Below, piece after piece: positions 8,404 through 17,429 of a stretch of 64,000 nucleotides of DNA (positions within the stretch are counted from its first letter, which is position 1; each line of letters starts with the position of its first letter). Source of the DNA: Solimonas sp041659605 (GTDB taxonomy: Bacteria > Pseudomonadota > Gammaproteobacteria > Nevskiales > Nevskiaceae); assembly GCA_041659605.1 (NCBI GenBank), contig JBAZXW010000002.1:196946-260945 (forward strand), given 5' to 3'. The notes below the pieces were generated by a model, which had not been told where the DNA came from, searched no databases, and saw only the letters and a program-made list of their open reading frames with translations. The translations under genes were made by a program, and so were the position numbers.

Positions 8404-9621
8404 TCAGGCGGCCGCGAGACGGCGCTGGCGCCGTGCGACATTGGCCTTGATCACGCCGAAGTCGATCAGCGGTGCGACGATGTTGCCGAGCAGGATCGCC
8501 AGCATCACCGATTCCGGGAACGCCGGATTGACGACGCGCACCAGCACGACCATGAAGCCGCAGAACGCGCCGAAGATCCAGCGTCCGGTATCGGTGTGTG
8601 CCGCGGAGACCGGGTCGGTCGCCATGAACATCATGCCGAAGGCGAAGCCGCCGACGGTCAGGTGCCAGTACCACGGGAACGCGAACATCGGGTTCTCGTC
8701 GGAGCCGATGATATTGAACAGCACCACGGTCGCGATCATGCCGGCGAGCATGCCGAGCACGATGCGATAGCTGGCGATGCCGGTCAGCAGCAGGCACGCG
8801 CCGCCGACGAAGATCGCCAGCGCCGACACTTCGCCGATACAGCCCTGTTCGACGCCGACGAAGGTCTGCATCCAGGTCAGGCCGGTTTCCCGGACGGCGT
8901 CCAGCCCGCCGAGCTTGGCCAGCCCCAGCGTGGTTGCGGAGGTGAAGCCGTCGACCGCGGTCCAGATCGTGTCGCCGGTCTGCTGTGCCGGATAGGCGAA
9001 GTACAGGAACGCGCGGCCGACCAGCGCCGGGTTCATGAAGTTCTTGCCGGTGCCGCCGAAGATCTCCTTGCCGATCACCGTGCCGAAGGAAATGCCGAGC
9101 GCGACCTGCCACAGCGGCACGGTCGGCGGCAGAATCAGCGAGAACAGGATCGAGGTGACGAAGAAGCCTTCGTTGATCTCGTGGCGGCGCACGGTCGCGA
9201 ACAGCACCTCCCAGAGACCGCCGACGGCGAAGGTCACCGCGTATACCGGCAGCCAGTACCAGAAGCCGTGCCAGAAGCAGTCCCAGACACTGCCGGGATC
9301 GACGCCGACGCCGAACAGATACAGCATCGCGCCGCGCCAGCCTTCGATCTGGGTCTGGCCGAGGGCGGCGAGCGCACTGTTGGCCTGGAAGCCGACGTTC
9401 CAGCAGCCGACCGCGATCGCCGGGAAGGTCGCGAGCCAGACGTAGATCATCACCCGCTTGAGATCGATGCCGTCGCGCACATGCGGCGCCGCGCGCGTCA
9501 CCTCGCCCGGCGAGTAGGCGATCGTGTCGATCGCTTCGAACAGCGGGTACAGTTTTTCAAAACGCCCGCCCTTCTTGAACAGGGGCTCGACGCGGTCGAG
9601 AAACTCTCGAAGTGCAGACAT
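8404..9621 (-). CDS. nqrB: Na+-NQR subunit B (membrane flavoprotein)
   Basis: This 405-residue membrane subunit forms the sodium channel core with covalent FMN and non-covalent riboflavin. The soluble N-terminus (MSALREFLDRVEPLFKKGG) and about ten helices are as expected. The flavinylation segment DGFTSATTLG keeps the attachment threonine, although the usual glycine before Ala-Thr is serine. AGGTAGG precedes the ATG. The gene is separated from nqrA by 78 bp that contain a short palindrome (9686-9703). Confidence 0.96.
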   Translation of the reverse strand: MSALREFLDRVEPLFKKGGRFEKLYPLFEAIDTIAYSPGEVTRAAPHVRDGIDLKRVMIYVWLATFPAIAVGCWNVGFQANSALAALGQTQIEGWRGAMLYLFGVGVDPGSVWDCFWHGFWYWLPVYAVTFAVGGLWEVLFATVRRHEINEGFFVTSILFSLILPPTVPLWQVALGISFGTVIGKEIFGGTGKNFMNPALVGRAFLYFAYPAQQTGDTIWTAVDGFTSATTLGLAKLGGLDAVRETGLTWMQTFVGVEQGCIGEVSALAIFVGGACLLLTGIASYRIVLGMLAGMIATVVLFNIIGSDENPMFAFPWYWHLTVGGFAFGMMFMATDPVSAAHTDTGRWIFGAFCGFMVVLVRVVNPAFPESVMLAILLGNIVAPLIDFGVIKANVARRQRRLAAA

Positions 9622-9685
9622 ATGAACCTACCTCGGTTGGCGCGGCCGGCGCCGTTGCCGGGACGCGCGCACGTTTGCTTCTGCC

Positions 9686-9703
9686 GTAGGAGCGCCCTCC
9701 TAC
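9686..9703. repeat. Mini GTAGGAG palindrome overlapping the nqrA stop codon
   Basis: GTAGGAG-cgcc-CTCCTAC is a perfect 7-bp inverted repeat. Read on the minus strand, the TAG of GTAGGAG is the nqrA stop codon. The arm matches the GTAGGAGC ends of larger REP-like elements, such as the one at 29987-30059. Confidence 0.6.
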
Positions 9704-11052
9704 CCCTCCTGCTCGATCTGCTGCAGATTCGCGCGCAGCACCGGGCCGTAGTCGTGCTTGCCGACACAGACATACGAGCACAGCGCCAGATCCTCTTCGT
9801 CCAGCTCCAGCGCGCCCAGGGCCTGCGCGGTGTCGGTGTCGCGCACCAGCAGCGCCCGCAGCAGCGGCGTCGCCAGCATGTCGAGCGGCATCACCTTCTC
9901 GTAGTTGCCGATCGGCACCATCGCGCGCGGCGAACCGTTGGTCGAGGTGTTCATCGCCATGCGCCGCGCACCGGAAAACGCCGACAGGAACACCTTGATC
10001 GCCGAATGGCGATCGCCGGACGGGTTGATCCAGCCGAGGAAACGCCGTTCGCGGCCTTCGGCGATCACGGCGATCTGCGTGTTGTAGCGGCCGACGTAGT
10101 TGGCCCAGCCGCGCGATTCGCGACCGCCGAGAATCGATCCGGAAACCGGGCGCGATTCGCCGGACTTGATCTCCTGCGTGATCAGCTCGCTCATGCAGGC
10201 GCCGATCCGGGTGCGCAGCAGGCGCGGCTTGACCACCTGCGGACCGCCGAGCGCGATGATGCGCGTCGGATCGATGCGGCCGGTCGTGAACAGCTTGCCG
10301 ATCGCGATCACGTCCTGCGGCGCGACGTGCCAGTTCATGCGCGCCGGGCCGACCGGCTTGATGAAGTGCATGTGCGTGCCGACCAGCCCGGCCGGGTGCG
10401 GCCCTTCGAACTCGGCAACGCGGATCTGCGGCAGTTCGGGGACCGGAATCGCCGCGCCCGGCGCCTTGCAGACATAGATCTCGTTCGCGAGTCGCGTCAG
10501 CACGGTGAGGCCGTTTTTGAAATCGCGCTCCTGTTCCTTGATGATGACCGCAGGGTCGGCGGCCAGCGGGCGCGTGTCGATGCAGGGCACGAAAATGGCG
10601 GCCGGAATGCCGTCCAGACGCGGTACGCGCGAATACGGACGCGTGCGCAAGGCGGTCCACAAGCCGGAGACGCGCAGCTGCTCGCGCGCGTCGTCCGCGG
10701 CCAACTGCGGCAGCTCGGTCTCGGGCCAGGACTTGAAGCTCAGCTCATCCTTGCCGTCGATGCGGATCACGACCGACTGCAGCACGCGGCGTGCACCACG
10801 GTTGATCGCGACCACCTCGCCGGCGGCCGGCGCGGTGTGCAGCACACCGGGGCGGCGCTTGTCTTCGAACAAGGGCTGGCCCAGCTTCACCCGATCGCCG
10901 ACGTCCACGTACATGGTCGGCTTGAGGTCGATATAGTCGGCGCCGACCACGCCGACAGTCGTCACCGCAGGCGCGTCGTAGACGCTCTGTTCGGGGACGC
11001 CCTGGATCGGCAGATCGAGGCCCTTTTTCAGCTTGTAGCGCGTGACATCCAC
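9700..11052 (-). CDS. nqrA: Na+-NQR subunit A
   Basis: NqrA is the cytoplasmic, peripheral subunit linked to quinone reduction. From the GTG at 11052 the product has 450 residues, close to the family length, and begins DVTRYKLKKGLDLPIQG, the conserved N-terminus. The frame continues upstream to 11100 but without family similarity, and AGGTGG stands 7 nt before the GTG. It contains GLWTALRTRPYSRVP and the conserved FIKPVGPARMNWHVAPQD block. As first gene of nqrABCDEF-nqrM it lies 127 bp after nuoN on the same strand. Confidence 0.95.
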   Translation of the reverse strand: MDVTRYKLKKGLDLPIQGVPEQSVYDAPAVTTVGVVGADYIDLKPTMYVDVGDRVKLGQPLFEDKRRPGVLHTAPAAGEVVAINRGARRVLQSVVIRIDGKDELSFKSWPETELPQLAADDAREQLRVSGLWTALRTRPYSRVPRLDGIPAAIFVPCIDTRPLAADPAVIIKEQERDFKNGLTVLTRLANEIYVCKAPGAAIPVPELPQIRVAEFEGPHPAGLVGTHMHFIKPVGPARMNWHVAPQDVIAIGKLFTTGRIDPTRIIALGGPQVVKPRLLRTRIGACMSELITQEIKSGESRPVSGSILGGRESRGWANYVGRYNTQIAVIAEGRERRFLGWINPSGDRHSAIKVFLSAFSGARRMAMNTSTNGSPRAMVPIGNYEKVMPLDMLATPLLRALLVRDTDTAQALGALELDEEDLALCSYVCVGKHDYGPVLRANLQQIEQEG

Positions 11053-11089
11053 GAGCGGGCCACCTGTCAAAAGGTCTGAAAGCGCGCGG

Positions 11090-11095
11090 ATTCTA
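11090..11095 (-). promoter_or_regulatory. nqrA: Candidate -10 element for the nqr operon
   Basis: TAGAAT followed by CCGCGC lies about 40 bp upstream of the nqrA start in the nuoN-nqrA gap. The same 12-bp string (TAGAATCCGCGC) precedes mnmG. No good -35 box is visible, so this is tentative. Confidence 0.35.
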
Positions 11096-11179
11096 GTCAA
11101 TCGCTACCGCTGCTGCCACCCGAACGGACGAGGCGTGGCCGGTCTGGGGGAAATGACGCAGAAACCGCGGGAATATGCC

Positions 11180-12634
11180 TCAGTGCAGCGCCGCAACCGC
11201 GCCGACGACGCCTGCGACGAGGGGCTGCGGCCAGACGCCAAAGCCGATCAGCAGCGCGAGCAGGAGCAGCAGAGCGACGGCGCTGGCGATGCTCTTTTCC
11301 GACCACTGGCCCTCGGGGCGCATCCCCGGCTTGGGCAGGAACTGCACGGCGACGACACGCAGGTAGTAGTACAGGCCGATCGCACTGCCGACGACCACGG
11401 CCAGCGCCAGCACCCAGGCGTGCTGCTCGACCGCGGCGGCGAGGATATAGAACTTGGCGAGGAAGCCGAGCGTCAAGGGCACACCGGCCTGTGCCAGCAG
11501 CATCGGTACGAACACCGAGGTCACCAGCGGGCGGCGCCAGAACAGGCCGCGGAAGTCGTACAGATGATCGGCGTCGTCGTGCGCCTCCGAACCCGACATC
11601 GCGGAGATCGCCGCGAAGCAGCCCAAGGTCATCACCGCGTAGGCGGCAACGTAGAACAGCACCGCTTCACGCGCGGTCGCGCCCAGTACCAGGAACGGCA
11701 CGAGCAGGTAGCCGAAATGCGCGATCGACGAGTAGGCCAGCAGCCGCTTGACGTTGTTCTGCTGCAGGGCGGCGACATTGCCGACCAGGATGCTGAGCAC
11801 CGCCAGCGCGGTCAGGGCCGCAGCCAGCCCCGGCGTCTGCGCCAGCGTAACGGCGTCGAGCCAGCGCAGCAGCAGCACGGCGACTGCGCCCTTGGACACG
11901 GTGGCGAGGAAGCCGGTCACCGGTGCCGGGGCGCCTTCGTAGACGTCCGCCGTCCACAGATGGAAGGGCACCAGCGACAGCTTGAACGCGAAGCCGCTCC
12001 AGATCAGCGCCAAGCCGGCCCAGGCCAGCCTGCGGTCGTCGCCCTCCGGCAGCGACGCGGTGAACTGCCCGAGCGTCTCGAACTGCAGGCTGCCGGTGGC
12101 CGCATACAACAGCGCGAAGCCGAACAGCAGCGTCGCCGTCGCCGCCGCCGACAGGATCAGGTACTTGATGCCAGCCTCGAGCGGCCGCTTGCGGCGCAGC
12201 GGATAGGCGATCATGCCGAACAGCGCCACGCCCATGGTTTCCAGCCCCAGCAGCAGCGTCGCCGCATGCCGCGCGCACACCAGCACCATCGCGCCGAAGG
12301 CCGCGATCATCAGCAGCAGGTACATCTCCTCGCGGTAGCCCTCGTAGTGCGCGAGATAGCCGAAGACCAGCAGCACGGTGACGCCACCGGCGGCGGCGAT
12401 CAGCGCGACGGCAAAGCGGGCGTAGTCGTCGATCACCAGCAGCGGCGTGATGTCGACGGCCGGATGCGACAGGAAGCAGGCGCCGAAGGTCAGCAGGAAG
12501 CCCAGCGTCGTCAACTGCGCCACGGCGCGATGGTTGCGCTGTCCGGCGATCAGCAGCATCAGCAGCACGATGCCAGCCGCCATCAGCAGCAGCGGCGCGG
12601 CGGCAAGCAATTGCCCGCTCAGTTGCGCAGTCAT
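11180..12634 (-). CDS. nuoN: NADH-quinone oxidoreductase subunit N
   Basis: NuoN is one of three antiporter-like proton-pumping subunits of complex I. The 484-residue product has about 14 helices, the conserved MGVALFGMIAY and lysine-containing pump helices, and the family segment NNVKRLLAYSSIAHFGYLL. The frame is open far upstream, but ATG at 12634 overlaps the nuoM stop as ATGA, which fixes the start. It is the last nuo gene. The downstream 127-bp gap separates it from nqrA. Confidence 0.95.
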   Translation of the reverse strand: MTAQLSGQLLAAAPLLLMAAGIVLLMLLIAGQRNHRAVAQLTTLGFLLTFGACFLSHPAVDITPLLVIDDYARFAVALIAAAGGVTVLLVFGYLAHYEGYREEMYLLLMIAAFGAMVLVCARHAATLLLGLETMGVALFGMIAYPLRRKRPLEAGIKYLILSAAATATLLFGFALLYAATGSLQFETLGQFTASLPEGDDRRLAWAGLALIWSGFAFKLSLVPFHLWTADVYEGAPAPVTGFLATVSKGAVAVLLLRWLDAVTLAQTPGLAAALTALAVLSILVGNVAALQQNNVKRLLAYSSIAHFGYLLVPFLVLGATAREAVLFYVAAYAVMTLGCFAAISAMSGSEAHDDADHLYDFRGLFWRRPLVTSVFVPMLLAQAGVPLTLGFLAKFYILAAAVEQHAWVLALAVVVGSAIGLYYYLRVVAVQFLPKPGMRPEGQWSEKSIASAVALLLLLALLIGFGVWPQPLVAGVVGAVAALH

Positions 12635-14163
12635 GGCGCCGGCGCTCCGAGCGCGTACCAGTACGCGATCTGCGCAACTGATCCGCGCGCGAGATCGATG
12701 ACCGGCTGCGGGAACAGGCCGAGCAGCAGCAGCGATGCCATGATTGACCCCATCATCAGGATTTCGCGCCTCGTCAGGTCTTCGACGACCTCGTCGTGCG
12801 CCGGAGGGCCGTGCAAGGCGCGCTGGACGACGTACAGCGAGTAGACGGCGGCGAGGATCAGGCCGGTGGCAGCGACCGCCGTCATCCACGGCGACACCGG
12901 GAAGCTGCCGATCAGCACCAGGAACTCGCCGACGAAATTGCCCAGGCCCGGCATGCCCAGCGAGGCCAGCGCGAAGAACATCAGGGCCGTCGCGTAATGT
13001 GGTGCCCGTCGTGCCAGGCCGCCCATGTCGCCCAGCTCGCGCGTATGCAGGCGCTCGTAAAGTTCGCCACACAGGACGAACAGGCCGCCGGTGGCCAGAC
13101 CGTGCGCCAGCATCAGCACGATCGCGCCTTCCAGCGCCAGCGTGCTGCCGGCGTAGATGCCGACCAGCACGAAGCCCATGTGCGACACGCTGGTATAGGC
13201 GACCAGCCGCTTGATGTCGGCCTGCACCAGCGCCAGCTTCGCGCCGTAGAGGATACCGACCACGCCCAGACCGATCGCGATCGGCGCGAACTCATGCGAA
13301 GCGTGCGGGAACAGCGGCAGCACGAAGCGCATCAGGCCGTAGGCGCCGGTCTTGAGCAGCACGCCGGCGAGATCGACCGAACCCGCGGTCGGCGCCTGCG
13401 AATGCGCGTCCGGCAGCCAGGGATGCAGCGGCACGATCGGCAGCTTCACCGCGAAGCCGACGAAGAAGCCCAGCATCAGCAGGTATTCCTGCCAGGACGC
13501 GAGCGGCGTGCCGAGCAGGTGCTGGTAGTCGAAGCTCCACTCGCCGGTGTTCTCGCGGTGCAGCCAGACCAGCGCCAGGATCGCAATCAGCATCAGCAGC
13601 CCGGAGGCCTGCGTGAAGATGAAGAACTTGGTCGCCGCGTAGACGCGCGAGCGGCCGCCGCGGCTGGAGTGGCCCCACAGCGCGATCAGGAAGTACATCG
13701 GCACCAGCATCACTTCCCAGAACACGAAGAACAGGAACAGGTCCAGCGCCATGAACACGCCCATGACGCCGGCGAGGTTCCACAGCAGGTTCAGGTGGAA
13801 GAAGCCGACGTACTGCTGGATCTCGCGCCACGAGCAGGCCACCGACAGCACGCCCAGCGCGCCGGTCAGCAGGATCATCAGCAGGCCCAGGCCGTCGAGG
13901 CCCAGGTGGATGCTGACGCCCCAGCGCGGAATCCAGTCGACCTGGAATTCAACCAGCCAGGCCGGCGCGCCGCCGGCGGGAACCATCGGCGGGATGTCGG
14001 CCTGCACCCAGATCAGGATCGCAAGGATCATCGTCGCAAGCATCGACAGCAGGCCGATCCAGCGTGGCCAGGTCAGCGACAGGCGCTCGGCGTAGAGCGC
14101 CGCCAGGCCGCCGAAGAAGGGAATCGCGATCAGGGCCGGCAGCAGCCAGGGACTCAGGCCCAT
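12631..14163 (-). CDS. nuoM: NADH-quinone oxidoreductase subunit M
   Basis: This 510-residue antiporter-like subunit carries the conserved helix-5 glutamate region (FFVFWEVMLVPMYFLI), the broken-helix segment LVAYTSVSHMGFVLVG and LHPWLPDAHSQAPT. It forms one of the proton channels of complex I. Its ATG overlaps the end of nuoL by 10 bp, and its stop overlaps nuoN by 4 bp. Length and topology (about 14 helices) are standard. Confidence 0.96.
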   Translation of the reverse strand: MGLSPWLLPALIAIPFFGGLAALYAERLSLTWPRWIGLLSMLATMILAILIWVQADIPPMVPAGGAPAWLVEFQVDWIPRWGVSIHLGLDGLGLLMILLTGALGVLSVACSWREIQQYVGFFHLNLLWNLAGVMGVFMALDLFLFFVFWEVMLVPMYFLIALWGHSSRGGRSRVYAATKFFIFTQASGLLMLIAILALVWLHRENTGEWSFDYQHLLGTPLASWQEYLLMLGFFVGFAVKLPIVPLHPWLPDAHSQAPTAGSVDLAGVLLKTGAYGLMRFVLPLFPHASHEFAPIAIGLGVVGILYGAKLALVQADIKRLVAYTSVSHMGFVLVGIYAGSTLALEGAIVLMLAHGLATGGLFVLCGELYERLHTRELGDMGGLARRAPHYATALMFFALASLGMPGLGNFVGEFLVLIGSFPVSPWMTAVAATGLILAAVYSLYVVQRALHGPPAHDEVVEDLTRREILMMGSIMASLLLLGLFPQPVIDLARGSVAQIAYWYALGAPAP

Positions 14164-15989
14164 TGCACGGCTCCGAGCAAGGCAACGACGCCGATCGCCA
14201 TCGCCGCCGCGTACCAGCGCAGACGACCGGTCTGCGTGCGCAGCAACTGGCGATGCAGGACCATCAGGCTGTGCGCGAGCAGGTCGTAGCCCCGATCAAC
14301 AGCGTCGTTGCGGTTGGCGCGCGCCAGCGCGTACAGCGGTCGCACGAACAGGCGGTCATAGAGCGCATCGAAGCCCCAGCCGCTCCGCGCCAAGGCGCGC
14401 AGCGGCGTCTCCACCGGCGCCGCCACGGCGCCGTGACCGTACCAGCGCCAGGCCAGGAGGATGCCGCCCAGGCCGGCGGCGACCGCGAAGATTTCCGGCC
14501 AGTGACTGTGCGGCGGCGCCGGATCGGCCGGCAGCACCGCGGACAGCGGCTGCGCGATCAGCCCACCAACCACCGACAGCACGATCAGCACGATCAGCGG
14601 CACGCGCATGCGCCAGATGTCCTCGTCGTGCGCGTGGTTGCGCGCGACGCCGAAGAAGACGACGAACACCAGGCGGAAGGTGTACAGCCCGGTCAGGAAT
14701 GCGCAGGCAGTGCCCATCGCCCACCACAGCCCGTGGCCACCCGACCAGGCCGCGCCGAGGATCGCTTCCTTGCTCCAGAAACCGGCGGTGACGATCGGCA
14801 AGGCCGAGAGCGCCGCGCCGCCGATGACGAAACTCCAGAACGCGAGCGGCAGCTTGGTGCGCAAGCCGCCCATCTTGAAGATGTCCTGCTCGTGGTGACA
14901 GGCCAGGATCACACTGCCGGAGGCGAGGAACAGCAGCGCCTTGAAGAAGGCATGCGTCATCAGGTGGAAGATCGCCGCCTGCCAGGCACCGGCGCCCAGT
15001 GCCATGAACATGTATCCGATCTGGGACATCGTCGAATACGCCAGCACGCGCTTGATGTCGCTCTGCGCCAGTGCTGCGGTGCCGGCGAGCAGCAGCGTCA
15101 GCGCGCCGACCCAGCCGACCACGCTCAAGGCCTCGGGCGCCAGCAGGTACAGGCCGTTCAGACGCGCGACCAGGTAGACGCCGGCAGTGACCATCGTCGC
15201 GGCGTGGATCAGCGCCGACACCGGTGTCGGACCGGCCATCGCGTCCGGCAGCCAGGTCTGCAGCGGCAACTGCGCCGACTTGCCGACGGCACCGCCCAGG
15301 ATCAGCAGCGCGATCAGCGTCGGCATCACCGAATCCGCGGCCCAGGCCTGCGGCGCAGTGGCGAGGATGACGGCGATGTCGAGCGTGTGCAGCTCGCGAT
15401 AGAGCAGGAACAGGCCGATCGCCATCGCCGTGTCACCGACGCGCGTCGTGATGAAGGCCTTGCGCGCCGCGGCACCATTGGCCGGATCGTCGTTCCAGAA
15501 GCCGATCAGCAGATAGGAGCACAGGCCCACGCCTTCCCAGCCCAGGTACAACAGCAGCAGGTTGTCGCCCAGCACCAGCAGCAGCATCATCGCGACGAAC
15601 AGGTTCATGTACGCGAAGAACTGCCGGTAGCGCGGGTCCTCGCGCATGTAGCCAGACGCATAGGCGTGGATCAGCGCGCCGACGCCGGTGATGACGCCGA
15701 GCATCGTCAGCGACAGGCCGTCGAGATAGAGCGCGATGCGCGGCGTGAAGCTTTCGAGCTGCACCCAGTTCCACAGCAGCTGCGTGAAAGCTTGCGGATC
15801 CTGCTGCCAGTTCCAGGCCAGCAGCGCGGTGACGCCCGCCGCACCGGCGACCGAACCGATGCCCAGCAGCGACACCAGCGCGCGCGGAATCCGCGTCCAC
15901 AGCAGCAGGATCGTCGCGCTCGCCAGTGGCAGCAGTACCACCCAATGAAGGATCGGCGGCAGGATCGCCTGATCGGGCGTCAGCGTCAT
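14154..15989 (-). CDS. nuoL: NADH-quinone oxidoreductase subunit L
   Basis: NuoL is the distal proton-pumping subunit with the long lateral helix. The 611-residue product contains YLGWEGVGLCSYLLIGFW (pump glutamate), LQTWLPDAMAGPTPVSALIH, and RVLAYSTMSQIGYMFMALG with the conserved lysine just before. Its C-terminus has the amphipathic and final helices. It starts within the nuoK stop (ATGA overlap) and ends 10 bp inside nuoM. Confidence 0.96.
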   Translation of the reverse strand: MTLTPDQAILPPILHWVVLLPLASATILLLWTRIPRALVSLLGIGSVAGAAGVTALLAWNWQQDPQAFTQLLWNWVQLESFTPRIALYLDGLSLTMLGVITGVGALIHAYASGYMREDPRYRQFFAYMNLFVAMMLLLVLGDNLLLLYLGWEGVGLCSYLLIGFWNDDPANGAAARKAFITTRVGDTAMAIGLFLLYRELHTLDIAVILATAPQAWAADSVMPTLIALLILGGAVGKSAQLPLQTWLPDAMAGPTPVSALIHAATMVTAGVYLVARLNGLYLLAPEALSVVGWVGALTLLLAGTAALAQSDIKRVLAYSTMSQIGYMFMALGAGAWQAAIFHLMTHAFFKALLFLASGSVILACHHEQDIFKMGGLRTKLPLAFWSFVIGGAALSALPIVTAGFWSKEAILGAAWSGGHGLWWAMGTACAFLTGLYTFRLVFVVFFGVARNHAHDEDIWRMRVPLIVLIVLSVVGGLIAQPLSAVLPADPAPPHSHWPEIFAVAAGLGGILLAWRWYGHGAVAAPVETPLRALARSGWGFDALYDRLFVRPLYALARANRNDAVDRGYDLLAHSLMVLHRQLLRTQTGRLRWYAAAMAIGVVALLGAVQWA

Positions 15990-16294
15990 GCTTTCATCCC
16001 TGTGAGCGCATCCGGATCGAGCGAACGGAAGCGGATGTGGATCTGCAGCAACAGCGCGAGTCCGACCGCGACTTCAGCCGCCGCCAGGCTCAGCACCAGC
16101 ACGAACATCACCTGTCCGTCTGCCTGACCCCAACGGCTGCCGGCGACGACGAAGGCCAGGCCGGCCGAGTTGAGCATGATTTCCAGGCACATCAGCGAGA
16201 ACAGCAGGCCGCGCCGCACCAGCAAGCCGACGAGGCCGAGCGCGAACAGGGCCGCGCAAACACCCAGCGCGTGGGCCAAAGGGACGGCGCTCAT
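15986..16294 (-). CDS. nuoK: NADH-quinone oxidoreductase subunit K
   Basis: This three-helix, 102-residue subunit is homologous to MrpC. The conserved membrane glutamates are visible in FSLMCLEIMLNSAGLAFV and LAAAEVAVGLALL, both needed for proton transfer in complex I. ATGA overlaps link it with nuoJ upstream and nuoL downstream. Confidence 0.95.
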   Translation of the reverse strand: MSAVPLAHALGVCAALFALGLVGLLVRRGLLFSLMCLEIMLNSAGLAFVVAGSRWGQADGQVMFVLVLSLAAAEVAVGLALLLQIHIRFRSLDPDALTGMKA

Positions 16295-16797
16295 GCCGCG
16301 CTGCTCCGTGCCGGCTCGCGCCGCCCGAGATGGTAGGCAGACACCAGTCCGGCGAGCAGCAGCATCGAACCCAGTTCGACCGCGAGCAGATACGGACCGA
16401 ACATGAGGATGCCGACCGCCTTGACGCCGACTTCACTGCCCGCCATCTGCGCCGTGTGGCCCAGCAGACCACCGAGCAGCAGCACCAGCAGCAGGCCCGA
16501 GAGCAACCCAGGGCCGACCCAGAATCCCGGGCGCAGCCACTGCCGCTCCTGCTCGGCGACGCCGGGCCCGAGATTGAGCAGCATCACGACGAACACGAAC
16601 AGCACGACGATCGCGCCGGCGTAGACCATCACTTCGAGCATCGCCGCGAACGGCGCGCCCAGCGCCAGCATCACGCCGGCGACGCCGAGCAGCGAGACGA
16701 TCAGGTACAGCAGCGCGTGCACCGGATGCGCACGCGTGATCGCCAGCAGCGTCGCCGCCAGCGCCACCGCCGACGATCCGTAGAAGAATGTGATCAT
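16291..16797 (-). CDS. nuoJ: NADH-quinone oxidoreductase subunit J
   Basis: NuoJ has 168 residues and five helices. It contains the family signature MLEVMVYAGAIVVLFVFVVM, whose pi-bulge helix is important for coupling. The frame stays open upstream inside nuoI, but the ATG at 16797 overlaps the nuoI stop as ATGA and matches the usual NuoJ N-terminus (MITFFYGSSAVALA). The hydrophilic tail after about 155 is not conserved. Confidence 0.95.
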   Translation of the reverse strand: MITFFYGSSAVALAATLLAITRAHPVHALLYLIVSLLGVAGVMLALGAPFAAMLEVMVYAGAIVVLFVFVVMLLNLGPGVAEQERQWLRPGFWVGPGLLSGLLLVLLLGGLLGHTAQMAGSEVGVKAVGILMFGPYLLAVELGSMLLLAGLVSAYHLGRREPARSSAA

Positions 16798-17429
16798 GGC
16801 AGCAGGCTCCGCGGATCGACCGGCGGCTCCTCGTTCTGCGCGGCGCCCTTGGGCTTGCCGGCGATCGCCAAGCCCGCGACCTTGTAGAAGCTGTAGCCCG
16901 GCACCTTGCCCTGACCGGCGATCAACAGGTGCTCCTTTTCGTAGACCATGTTGCGGCGGTCGTACTCGGCCATCTCGTAGTCCGGCGTCAGCTGGATCGC
17001 ATAGGTCGGGCAGGCTTCCTCGCACATGCCGCAGTAGATGCAGCGCGAGAAGTTGATGCGGAACCATTCCGGATACCAGCGCCCGTCTTCCTTTTCACCC
17101 TTCTGCAGCGAGATGCAGGAGACCGGGCAGGCGACCGCACACAGATTGCAGGCGACGCAGCGTTCCTCCCCGTCCGGATCGCGCGTCAGCACGATGCGCC
17201 CGCGGTAGCGCGGCGGCATATACGGCATCTGCTCCGGATACTGGATCGTCGACTTGCGCGCGAACAGGTGTATGAACACGCGCCACAGCGACAGGCACTG
17301 CGTGAGGAAGCCTTCGACGACCAGGCGCAGACCGCTGCGGTCGCGCATGCCGCTGCGCACGTCGAGGCCCTTGAAGGCCGACTTGGGTACTTCCACCTTG
17401 TCCAACTTGGCTCCCGAGGAAGAGGTCAT
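16794..17429 (-). CDS. nuoI: NADH-quinone oxidoreductase subunit I (two 4Fe-4S clusters)
   Basis: NuoI carries clusters N6a and N6b of the peripheral arm. The ferredoxin motifs CVACNLCAVACP and CIYCGMCEEACP are intact. From the ATG at 17429, with GGAGGG upstream, the protein has 211 residues, around 30 longer than the E. coli protein, with extra sequence at both ends; the N-terminus (TSSSGAKLDKVEVPKSAFKG) looks disordered. An earlier ATG at 17444 contains the ribosome site itself and is unlikely. ATGA overlaps join it to nuoH and nuoJ. Confidence 0.95.
   Translation of the reverse strand: MTSSSGAKLDKVEVPKSAFKGLDVRSGMRDRSGLRLVVEGFLTQCLSLWRVFIHLFARKSTIQYPEQMPYMPPRYRGRIVLTRDPDGEERCVACNLCAVACPVSCISLQKGEKEDGRWYPEWFRINFSRCIYCGMCEEACPTYAIQLTPDYEMAEYDRRNMVYEKEHLLIAGQGKVPGYSFYKVAGLAIAGKPKGAAQNEEPPVDPRSLLP

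Noticed and set aside
4989..11079. Very long plus-strand open frames across nqrF-nqrA
   Set aside because: They are antisense shadows in GC-rich DNA, full of His/Asp/Arg-rich low-complexity sequence; the minus-strand frames match the Nqr families throughout.
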